Below are positions 37,080 to 46,979 of a stretch of DNA of 64,000 bases, piece by piece (the stretch's first letter is position 1; each line of letters opens with the position of its first letter). Location: positions 30,424 through 94,423 of the forward strand of contig QKWP01001165.1 of assembly GCA_003550325.1 (NCBI GenBank). The letters are read 5' to 3'. Under the pieces are notes generated by a model. That model saw nothing but the letters and a program-made list of their open reading frames with translations, was not told the DNA's origin and searched no databases. This DNA is from Gigaspora rosea. Its lineage: Eukaryota; Glomeromycota; Glomeromycetes; Diversisporales; Gigasporaceae. The position numbers and the translations under genes were made by a program.

Positions 37080-37300
37080 ACGAAATACATAAACGAATTC
37101 CAGGAATGTACGAAACACAGACAAGGCATACAGTACCGGAAAGAAATTACAATACCGGGACCGCATGAACACACAGACAAGATAAAAAGAAATCTACAAT
37201 ACCGGGACTGCATGAAACACACAGATATAGTGTGCAATACTGAAAGAAATCCACAACACCGGGAACACACAAAACACTTATTATGCGCAACACAAAAAGA
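37080..37300. repeat. About 60-bp degenerate tandem repeat
   Basis: AAAGAAATYACAATACCGGG then ACYGCATGAAACACACAGA, three to four copies. Open frames on both strands here come from the repeat. Confidence 0.6.
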
Positions 37301-37682
37301 ATGAAGTTTTAACACAGAGTTCACCAAAAGAAACATACTGGAAAAGACGTAAATTATGCACAAACCTTCAAAGCCTTCAAGCTTTTGAAGACAGCTCTAG
37401 TGGCTCCAAAGACGGTGTTTTACTATTAAAAATTTTCTGCGCATAAAATCTTCTTTTTGATTATCACTACTGCTTTTTCATCCCTGTACGATCACGATCT
37501 GATCAACTTAAATTGCCTACGATTATAATCGATTATTCTTTCCTTAAATATAATACCTATACCCACCCTACGTTATTACCATATATATCTTTTCTTATTA
37601 CTATATATAGATATCCCGATTGCCATATATGTTCTCCTAAAGATATGTATAATTACCAAACCTGATATCTATACTAAAATAT

Positions 37683-38330
37683 CTGTGACCCGTGAAATTA
37701 AATTAGATTCATGCTTGAACAATATTAAGTGCGTAAAGCCTTTAAATATTATCGCAAATCTGCTAGCCCAATGAAGAATTAGAAAAGCAGATTCTAAATT
37801 AATGCTTCGGGTGTAAGTCATGAATTGGATAAAGACATGAGGGAAATGTATAATTGGTGTTAAGAATAAATGTGTATTAGTAATGATGGAAGGACAATGA
37901 CCCAGGAGAAATTTATAGTTAGTTAACATGTATAAAAGACCAATGCATTCGCTCTTTTTGTGTCTTTAGGTATCTGAGTGAATTTCTCCTATATAATAAA
38001 GTCTTCTGAGTGAATTCTTTTTATATCATATCTGCTGATTTTATTTATTTCTATATATCATATCTGCTGAATGTTATATTATTTATATCTGTTGAATGTC
38101 ACATATGAGTTTAATGATTATTTATTTGATTTATTCTTTATCGTGATACATTTATTTATTATTTGATTACATATTCTTATCTACATATTTATATTTTCCT
38201 ACTTTATTATTATAAACCCACCCTATCTGATATCCATCTCAGCCCATCCGAATTACCCTACCATCATTTACTATCTAAGCAGCTTAAACCGGCGTGTCTG
38301 ATATCTCCTTTTTTCCGATAGTAACAACGG
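37683..38330 (+). promoter_or_regulatory. Possible solo LTR or promoter fragment
   Basis: TATAAAAG at about 37931 is followed 65 bp later by AATAAAG (about 37996), the spacing of an LTR R region, with TGTGACCC upstream and TAACA downstream. I could not find matching target duplications or a second LTR, so this is tentative. Confidence 0.25.
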
Positions 38331-38660
38331 ATCCAATAATGTCTCTAGCGACAGCTCCAACAACGGCTCCAGCAACGCTCTAATAAAATAATAGAAAAAA
38401 AATTAAACATTAATAAATAAAAAAAAATAAAATAAAAATTTAAAAAAAATAATAAAAACTTATCTGATTGGCCGATCTTTGGGTTAAAGTTTTTCTATGT
38501 TAATATAAACCTCTATGAGGTTTATATTATTAACATAAACCTCGGGTCTAGGCTAAGGTTTTTCTAAAATTTTTATTTTATATATAAATAATTAAATAAA
38601 ATTATTTTTTTTCTTTTTTATAATCTAAAAATTATATTTTTTTAAAAAAAATTTTAAGTT
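38331..38660. other. No gene; short hairpin
   Basis: AT-rich, with a hairpin of AATATAAACCTC and GAGGTTTATATT at about 38502-38530. Confidence 0.45.
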
Positions 38661-39248
38661 TATAAGAGAGATGGGGGTATTATGGACATGTTAAAGTTTC
38701 TACTAATAAAACTTTTTAAAAATCAAATAGATTTTTATATAATTTTTATTATTTGAACTATGCTTAATAAAAAATAAATTACTGCAAAAAAATCTTTATA
38801 TCATATATTGTTTTAGATATAAATAATTGGTACACAAAATAGAATATAAAAATTAAATTTTAGAAAAAAGGGAGGTATTGTGGACACCGTGATAAAATTT
38901 GATCTACTGGTCTGTTTTGGATGATTTTACCACCAAAATGACCGTCCCAGTGAGACGATTCTAACAAGCACAAAATCGTTAAAATCCAATTATGGGATCC
39001 CAAGATCGTTAAAGGTATATTATGTAAAAATTTGCAGATTTTTAAATATATACAAAATCTTATATTTTGTATAAATAATGATATCTTGTGATATAGTGAT
39101 CGGAATTGGATGATTTTTATACGATCCGATTCGTCTCTTTGAGACGATTCGAATGGTATAAAAATCATCCAACTCTGATCACTAGATCATAAGATACCCG
39201 CCCTGTCCACAATACCCCCCTGTCCACAATACCCCCATCTCCCTTATA
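38661..39248. mobile_element. Foldback MITE, 588 bp
   Basis: Ends TATAAGAGAGATGGGGGTAT and, reversed, TATAAGGGAGATGGGGGTAT. The terminal word GGGTATTGTGGACA recurs internally at about 38870 and 39200. The arms carry TGATTTTACCACCAAAATGA, GTGAGACGATTCTAACAAG and GGGATCCCAAGATC, related to the arms at 18.1 and 28.5 kb. Confidence 0.7.
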
Positions 39249-39468
39249 TAAAAATTTTTTATTAACTTATATTTGGTGTGCAAATCTTTTTTACTATATT
39301 ATATTGTAAAGATCTGTTATTACAAATTTTCTTATGAACTCGATTTGGTTAGTTTTAACAAAAACTATTCTTATTGGCTAGCATATTTTATTTAAAAAAA
39401 ACATTCTAAGTTAGACTTAATGTATCATTTAAAAAAACTAACTCAAAACTTCATATACAATAAAAGAG

Positions 39469-39784
39469 AGGTAGCAATTAATTAATCGACAATCACTTTA
39501 TTAATATAACATTTCATCTACAATTATTCACTGACAAGTTCATTTTACTGACAGTTTATTTTACTGAACCTTATTTCACTAACAAAGTAATTCAGGTCAT
39601 TGTTGTTAGAGTCAGAGAAAAATTAGATGAATTAGAGCTAAAGTTAGTGTGCTTTTTAAAAAAAAATTTGCCAGTGAAATAAACTTTGGTAAAACAAACT
39701 ATCAGTAAAATGAACTTGTTAATAAGTATTTGTCAGTGAAATGTTATGTCAGTGAAGTGATTGTTAGCAAAATAATACAAACCC
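39469..39784. mobile_element. CACCGACA-family MITE, copy 1 (CpG-depleted)
   Basis: Same length (316 bp) and plan as the copies at 41820 and 60906. The family word CACCGACA is mostly CACTGACA, CACTAACA or similar here, that is CpG changed to TpG/CpA. Flanks ATAAAAGAG (39460-39468) and ATCAAAGAG (39785-39793) match at 8 of 9. Confidence 0.75.
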
Positions 39785-40409
39785 ATCAAAGAGTTACTTA
39801 CCAATATGTGGTGTTACTATTTAATATATTACAATTTTTTTGGTTTTTTTTTTGAAGATGGTTTTTGATTCTGCAATAAAATCAAATTAATAGTATTCAA
39901 AATTTCTTGCACCTATTATTTGGACAGTAATTATAAATCAAACTAGTGGTGTTAAACACAGTATGCAGTATAACATGAAGATCAATATCAAAAAATAAAC
40001 AAAAAAATAAACAAAAGTTAAAGTTGATAAATGTTAAGTAGAGCAATAGTTAGGGTTAGAGTGCGGTATAGTATATAGTAAAATTTCGCAAGAGAGTTTT
40101 TTTATTAAAAAACAAGGTGGTTTCATAGATAAAATTTTGAGTTAGAAGGTGTTTTTTAAAAAAAAGCAAAACAACAAAAATTTTATATTACACCTGATCT
40201 TTACGTTACACTGTATTTAAAAAATTTGATTGGTAAAAATCATTGTGGTGTTGAGCACCAGTGGTGTGATTTAGTAAAACTGATTTGGATAAATATTACC
40301 TTAGACTTTTTTCAAATTAAAATATCATCATATTTTAATATATATACACTAATAATTTTAAAATCATTAAATTAGGTAAATAAAATGTGCTCAAATTAGT
40401 GTTACAAAT

Positions 40410-40610
40410 CGAAAATCGATTAATCTGATTAATCGATTAATCGACAATTAACCGATTAATGCGATTAATCGATTAATTGATTAATCATTAATCGATTAAT
40501 CGATTAATCAATTAATCGATCAATCAATCAATTGATTAATTGATTAATCAATCAATCGATCAATCGATTGACTAACTAATCGATTAGTTGATTAATCAAT
40601 TAGTTAGTAT
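40410..40610. repeat. AATCGATT array, left subterminal
   Basis: Near-continuous ATTAATCGATTAATCG words, self-complementary. Matches 46440-46700. Confidence 0.85.
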
Positions 40611-40689
40611 TAATAATAATAATAATATTTTATTCAAAAAATTATTGCAAGACTTTATTATAGTGCTAGAATTCTTAACAGAATGAATA

Positions 40690-40794
40690 TAGGCCACACA
40701 AAGTTAATTTTTTTTTTAAAAAAAATCTGATCCGCCAACCAGAATTTTGAAACCCCAGGTTATACAAAATGAAAAATTAACTTTGCGTGGCCTA
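40690..40794. mobile_element. 105-bp MITE
   Basis: Ends TAGGCCACACAAAGTTAATT and, reversed, TAGGCCACGCAAAGTTAATT. A related end occurs near 8719. Confidence 0.6.
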
Positions 40795-41809
40795 ATATAA
40801 CTATCTTTATCGAAGTTATTTAACATTTCTAAATTAGACTTTTCATATAAATATGAAATAACTCCTAAAAGTGTAATTCTGAATTTTGATCAACATGAAA
40901 TGGCACAATCAGGTGATATGTACAGGTGTGTTGTACAGAATCGCATAGTAAAAAATTGGTACAGAAATTATGATGAAATATGGCACATTATCTGTTATGT
41001 CATGTTATATATAATGGCACCTTCATATTACAGAATAATATGTATTAATGGTGGTACGTGTTGGCTCATTTTATAAAGATTGAAAGATCAATATATGATT
41101 TTTTTAAAAAAATTGCGATATCTTATAATTTCTCTAGTAAAACTGCTTTAACAAAAAATTCCTTACAAAATTTTGATACATGTGCAGTTAGTTTGTTCAT
41201 ATTATATTGATTGTTGAAATAAATTTATGTAATCTACTTGTATGTTTTTTTATCACAGTGGTATAGCACGTTAATTCACGTTAATTACTCATGCCAAAAC
41301 CTGTGCTATTTGGAATAGTTAAGTATTGCAAAACCTGAGTCATTAACAGTCCAATTAGTATAGATATATGGTCCACCAGGGGCCAAAAAAATCTGTGCCA
41401 TTCCAAGTCACTTATGTACAAAATCCTAGTTTAATCTGTGCTGCCAAAACTCCGCCATTCCGCTACCAACCGTACCTTTATAGTATATTTTTCTTATAGG
41501 GCCCCTGGGTGTTATTTGCATTTATACAATTGATCATTCGTTCCTGGTTTAGCGCGACTACATCACGCAGCTCTTATTGTAATTATAGTGTTATTGTGAA
41601 AGATTATTAGTTTTATTGTTTTATTTACTTAGATGTTTGTGGAACTAATACGTGTTTTAACATTCTTGCGAATTAAATATCTACTTTTAATATATTAACT
41701 TTAATTGTAAGTTTGCATAATTTTTCATATTTAATTATTAATTCTTCAATTATTTTGCGAATTAAAAATCAACTCTCAATGTATTAACTTTAATCTTATT
41801 AATTTTAGC
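40795..41809. other. No gene; partial core-cassette fragment
   Basis: About 41130-41185 has an eroded piece of the shared cassette (AACAAAAAATTCCTTACAAA followed by ATTTTGA). Otherwise unassigned DNA inside the 6.3-kb hAT element. Confidence 0.4.
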
Positions 41810-41819
41810 ATGACGGACG

Positions 41820-42136
41820 GGTGGCAATCAATTAATTGACAATCATCTCACCGACATAACATTTCACTGACAATTATTCACCGACACGTTCATTTTACCG
41901 ACAGTTTATTTCACCGAAGCTCATTTCACCGACAAAGTAATTCTGGTCATTGTCGTTAGGGTCAGGGTAGAATTAGGTAAAATTAGGGTTAAAGTTAGGG
42001 TACTTTTTCAAAAAAAACTTGTCGGTTAAATGAACTTCGGTAAAACAAACTGTCGGTAAAATAAACTTGTCGGGTGAGTATTTGTCAGTAAAATGTTATG
42101 TCGGTGAAGTGATTGTCAGTGAAATAATACGGACCT
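41820..42136. mobile_element. CACCGACA-family MITE, copy 2
   Basis: 317 bp; both halves are inverted and iterate TTCACCGACA-like words. The centre holds GTTAGGGTCAGGGTAG, a telomere-like stretch. Flanks ATGACGGACG and ATGGCGGACA (41810-41819, 42137-42146) match at 8 of 10, suggesting a 9-10-bp target duplication and hence a MULE-type MITE. Confidence 0.8.
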
Positions 42137-42146
42137 ATGGCGGACA

Positions 42147-43364
42147 TTCGATTTGCTTGGCTTGAAGATCACTAGGTTACACAATATAAAAAATTTTTTT
42201 AAAGTAACCCTTACTATGAAAAATCATATTGTCAATTAGCAAATTGTAGTTTCACACAATAAAATTTTTTTAAAACATAATATAGTGCTCTTTAATCCTT
42301 TGCATGTCTTCTGTAAAAAAAGATCAGTATAGATCAAATATCTCAAAAAACTTTATTTAGAGGGCAAATTCAAGCAAATAATACTATAATACATATACAA
42401 TGCATAAGTTAATGGGTGTTAATCATTATATAAACTTTTTTTTTGTTACAAACTCAATGCCTTTTCTACAACTAGTGATGTGGTAACACTTAAGGCAGTA
42501 CTTGGAAATTCTAGAATCCTTTTCACAAAGACCAACTTCGCCTATTTTTTAGTTTTTTTGATAAGGTAAGGCGAATTGGGTCTCAACATTCCAAATGTAG
42601 ATGAGGGCACGAACTAAAACTACAAACAAAGATTTAATACGGGTCTACTAAGCATACTGTGTGTATAGGTCAAAGGTCAGAAACATGTATTTCAAATATG
42701 TAATTTCAGAATCCATGGAGATTCTTGCAGTGTACTGATGCTTCTGTTGAAGTTTTTAAAGTTTTAATTAGGTAAGCAATTTATTTCATAATTAATTATA
42801 GTTAATGTCAACCAAAGATTAAATTCACCAGTATGCAGTATGTTTTTTTTAAAAAAAAGTTTGTTATTTAGAGGATTTGTCTCAAAATTTTAAAGTTAAA
42901 TTTGCCAAGTTCGGTATTCAAAGAAGAAACAACGGAGTTGTCTTTGTTGGCTTTTTTTTTCTTGGCGGATTGTGACCCTCGTGTAGTTAGTATTTGAAAT
43001 TCTTTTTTGGTTTTGTGCACTTCAAAATTTTTGATATTTTAGGAAATACTTATTTTTTTTAACATGTTGCAAAAGAATTGGTGATACTTTAGCTTGTACT
43101 TGCAAAACTCATAAAGATAATGATAGAGCGACTAAAAATGTATTAGATAATTTAATCAAACAACAAATCCACCAAGCCACTACCTACCAGCAAGTAGTAA
43201 CTGCCCACTCAATTTTTCTAGACTATATGATTTTTGAGAAAAATAATTAATGCTTTGGTTAAATATTGGAGTTTTAAAGATTCAAATATTTTTGCATAGT
43301 ATTGCACTCCAAATACTGGAAATAATATTTCTAGTGAATTTCATACTAATTAAAGGTCTTTTAA
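42147..43364. other. Unassigned; 62-codon remnant at 43062-43250
   Basis: Mostly AT-rich. The stretch 43062-43250 (+) reads without stop, TCCKRIGDTLACTCKTHK and onward, ending in TAA. I do not recognise it; it may belong to the BTB/TLDc pseudogene upstream or be chance. Confidence 0.3.
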
Positions 43365-43567
43365 CTTAGATATATTTATACTGGTACGGCCACATTTGAA
43401 GAGGTTGAACCATCTATTATATTTGATCTTTTGGTGCCGTTCAGGAAATTAGGCTTAACAGAATTATTTGAATACATTCAGTCTTATCTTATTGATAACA
43501 ATGCATCTTGGCTTCAACTAAAATTTATCCAAGTTTATTCTACTAGTTTTTAAGATAATAATTTTAA

Positions 43568-44063
43568 GGGTAGAGGGTATATAGATCATTTCTATTAATA
43601 AACTAGTTACTAAAAATTTTATATTTAATAATAAAGAAAATTTTTATTAAATAACCATATTAAATTTTTAAATAAACTTGTAGAGGAGGTTTTTCTGATT
43701 CTAACGGTGGTCGAATCATTAAAATTGGCCCAGTAGAACATAAGATATAGTTGTTTTTATCTTCACGGCCCTATTTTACTTATTGTTTATACGTGATTTG
43801 ATTGGCCAATTTGTGATGGCCCCACAGAATAGACCCCGCCCCCGCAAAAGTTGATACTATAAAAACTTTATCAAATTTAATTAAAAATTAATAAAATTTT
43901 TAAAATATATGTAATTTTTTATTAAGAACAATTTTTACTTAGTACATAAATACAATTTATATAGTAAAAAATTAACTTTTATATGTAGCAACTTTTAAAT
44001 TCGCAGTAAAAATATTTTTGGTCACTCGTTTATTAATAAAAATGATCTACATACCCTCTACTC
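43568..44063. mobile_element. TTAA-flanked MITE, 496 bp, inside the BTB/TLDc gene
   Basis: TTAA at 43564-43567 and 44064-44067. Inverted ends of about 60 bp: GGGTAGAGGGTATATAGATC left; GAGTAGAGGGTATGTAGATC right, reversed. Removing it with one TTAA joins NNFK to ALQTFCTN in one frame. TTAA targeting suggests a piggyBac-like mobiliser, although the ends are not the usual CCC. Confidence 0.75.
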
Positions 44064-44168
44064 TTAAGGCTTTACAAACTTTTTGCACTAATATCCTCGC
44101 GAAACATCCTAATCTAGTTTTTGATTCTGATGACTTTTCTTCTGTTCAAGAAATGCATTGATAACTCT

Positions 44169-44360
44169 CTAAGCAAATATCCTTATCACTTTTATGCTTA
44201 CGGTTCCCAGACCAAAAGAAAAGCTCATAAATTCTCTGATTTAGACTTGTGCTACCAAGAGAATATTCACTGGGAAGATATTTGCTGAATCAAAGTTGAA
44301 TTAGAAGAATCCGACCTGCCTTTTATTGTCGAATTAGTGAATTGAAAACATATTCGACTC
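44169..44360 (+). pseudogene. Nucleotidyltransferase (MNT-like) fragment inserted in the BTB/TLDc gene
   Basis: Reads SKYPYHFYAYGS, then KAHKFSDLDLCYQENI, VELEESDLPFIVELVN, separated by two TGA codons that replace probable Arg (CGA) and Trp (TGG). GS followed by S-D-L-D-L is the nucleotide-binding/metal signature of minimal nucleotidyltransferases; the second Gly usual after GS is Lys here. BTB/TLDc coding sequence ends just before it (NALITL) and resumes just after it (DDLQIGKSEI), with CTCTAA words at both joints. Close relatives of this domain are mainly bacterial, so an ancient transfer is possible but not shown. Confidence 0.6.
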
Positions 44361-44836
44361 TAACATAGATGATTTACAAATTGGTAAATCAGAAATTGGG
44401 ATAAGGTTATTCAATGGGGAAAAGCAAATATACCAGACCTGCCCTCTAATATTAAGGACTGAAAAAGAATTTTTTAGATTTAAAAACTACACTTGGTAAA
44501 TGCATCTCTTTAATTTGATATTTTCAAATGCCTTGTAGTGAAAATTAAACCTTATCGACAAATTCTTGGATTAAATTTATGGGATGATATTTCGACAAGA
44601 TTATTTCAACTATCTTACCCGCTCGTAAAAAAACTCCTGTTCAACTTCCTGTTCGTGAAGTTAACTTTGTTAATCCATCGTCTATTGTTAACGATGAACA
44701 TTTTGCGGAAATTTTATCTTGGATTGATCGTTGCTCATTGATATATGATGTTACGAAAATACTTTACAATTTAATTTACTTCTTAGAGGAAGTAGAGATG
44801 GATTTTAATGCTACCAATAAAAGGTATTTTTGTTAA

Positions 44837-46439
44837 TCCATTTCAAGTTTTTGGAAGCTTTTTTGCTCATTCATAACTTTTATATTATCTGCTATTTTTT
44901 GAATAGGTTTAAAATTTGATTCAATACTTCGAAGCCATTTTTTTTGTTTGGGAAGATTATTAGACTTTTCAAAAGGCAATCAAGTGCCTAAAATATAAGA
45001 TTTTAATAAATATATTTTTTTAAAAACGTAATATGAAGAGTTTTTCAGTATTTTATTAAAATTTCAGCTTACAGATTCACTATCTTAAGTGAATCGTCAT
45101 AAAATTATCCCTAATTCTGTGAAGAAGTAATCTAAACCCGTATGGGTTATTCGTTCTTTCATCAACCCATAAACAACTTTTGCTGCATGTGCTTCATCGG
45201 GTAACAACTAAAAAGATTCTGGGTTTCTACTTTATAGTGCTCAAAAAAATAGTTAGCTGGAACTTATGCATAAGATAAACAACAAACAAAAAAAAACCTG
45301 GCAACAATGCACCATGCATTAAATAAAACGATCACTAATTTAATGATTGCCTGAAAAACTAGAATAAAGGAATTTTAACTGTCTTTTAAAATATTAAAAT
45401 CATCTTTAAGAATTGATTTACTTGAAAGTTCTTTGAATAGCTGGTTTTTGATTAGCCAGAATTAATTTACTTCGCTATATGAATGCTGAAATAAGGATGC
45501 AATGTTAAAATTTACCTTTCTTCTTGATTTAAATTTAGTAACCTTTGTTGTATTATCACCACAAAGAACAAGGCCATAGCTATGAATGTATATATGTCTT
45601 TACTGCTATTGTTGTATAAATTTGTATAAATTTAAAGTAGATTGATATAAGCAATCAATTTGATTGGCCAATCACTGTAGTACATAGAACAATCTAGAAA
45701 ATATTCTGAGTAACTATCATTACTAAATAAATTGCAATCATCAATTGCCAAATATGGACTTATTGTTTACTTGTTTACATTTTTTGACCAATTAAAGCAA
45801 ATGTCCGCTATGCTATTAATTTTTAAATTATTTATTTTTTATTACATTATAATTATAAATTGTTTTATGATTTCAGGATTACTAACTAGTGCATATGTGA
45901 AAAGATCAATCTTTATCTTGTTTATTTAAGCTGAAAGATTAATATAGAAATGATCATCAAACCTCAGTTATCACTTTTGTTACAACCTTTCATGTTGTGT
46001 CTTTGACAATCATAGATTATCATTCATCAGGCCATTAAAAGATTTGATACAGTAAAAGTAAAATTAACAAATATCTTAAAAGTAGGTGCAAAAGTCTAAA
46101 ATGGCAAGCTTGTAAAACATGGAGAAACCCCAAATTAAGTGTAATTATATTATGTTTTACAAATTTTATCACAAAAATATGCGAGTTGGCAACTTGGCAC
46201 ATTACTTACACTCAGAAGCTGTTCATTCATACAGTGCACATAAAGTGTAATATATAAAACTTCTTATTTCCTGTGTAATAATTTGCCCTACATTTAGGAA
46301 AAAAGATAATGTTGATCTTAAATCAACAAGTTATTAATCGACTCATATAACACCAAAAACAGTAATACAAAATACATGTGATTATAACTATAAGTTAATT
46401 AAATACCTGACTGATAACATATGACTAGTATCACTTTAC
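44837..46439. other. No gene recognised
   Basis: AT-rich interior of the 6.3-kb hAT element. The open frames near 45.8 kb are of biased composition and unconvincing. Confidence 0.45.
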
Positions 46440-46700
46440 TATATATGAGTTATTGATTATTTAATTAAATCGATTAGTTGATATAATTGAATAATCAATT
46501 AATTGATTTAATCGAATAAATGATTAATCGATTAATCGATTAATCGATTATTCAATTAATCGATTAATCAATTAATCAATTATTCGATTAATCAATTAAT
46601 TGAATAATCGATTATTCAATTAAATCGATTAATCGATTAGTTGGTACAATCGATTTTTAATCGATTGATCAAAAAATTTTTATTCGATTAATCGATTGCA
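46440..46700. repeat. AATCGATT array, right subterminal
   Basis: ATTAATCGATTAATCG words, with ATTCAATTAAT variants, mirroring 40410-40610. Confidence 0.85.
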
Positions 46701-46979
46701 TTTTTTGGCCCAATTTGGAACACTAGCTCAAATATGACTATTATTAGAATTAGACAATTTAAATACACTCTGATAAGACTAATAAAAATTATTTGTATTA
46801 ATCAATAACCCTATTGTCTGGTTTTAATGAACTAGAATTTTATTATAGGAACTTCAAAAATATAAAAATATAGCTAACTAATGAATTAACATCACTTTTT
46901 TAAACTTATTGAAAAAACTATTTATTTTAATAGAAAAAGTAAAAAATGGTACTATTCTGCTTTAAAAACAATATCTGAT

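Larger units (their letters stand above)
43365..44836 (+). pseudogene. BTB-BACK-TLDc type gene, decayed and twice interrupted
   Basis: Plus-strand pieces in the order expected for BTB/Kelch-like TLDc proteins: end of BTB, RYIYTGTATFEEVEPSIIFD (43365-43425); BACK-like ELFEYIQSYLIDNNASWLQL (43455-43515) and TFCTNILAKHPNLVFDSDDF (about 44079-44140); WDKVIQWGKANIPDLPSNIK (44398-44457); KIKPYRQILGLNLWDDI (44541-44595); and TLDc start ILPARKKTPVQLPVREVNFV then NDEHFAEILSWIDRCSLIYD (about 44613-44745). Lesions: in-frame stops (for example TAA before DNNFK near 43551), frameshifts near 44398 and 44600, a MITE at 43568-44063 and a foreign fragment at 44169-44360. The N-terminal BTB half and the TLDc end are missing. 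Such proteins are probably adaptor/scaffold types. This copy is dead. Confidence 0.75.
40397..46725. mobile_element. hAT-type element, 6.3 kb, carrying a BTB/TLDc pseudogene
   Basis: Ends TAGTGTTACAAATC and, reversed, TAGTGTTCCAAATT obey the hAT YAGNG rule. A perfect 8-bp duplication GCTCAAAT lies at 40389-40396 and 46726-46733. Both subterminal zones are arrays of AATCGATT words (40410-40610 and 46440-46700). The interior holds other MITEs and a host-type BTB/TLDc pseudogene but no transposase that I recognise, so the element looks non-autonomous and gene-carrying. Confidence 0.75.

Noticed and set aside
37040..37363. 107-codon Cys/Phe-rich frame and its plus-strand partner
   Set aside because: Both follow the period of the 60-bp tandem repeat.
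40410..40610. Possible CRISPR-like or origin-type repeat array
   Set aside because: Words are continuous and palindromic without spacers, and they pair with a mirrored array at the other end of a hAT element.
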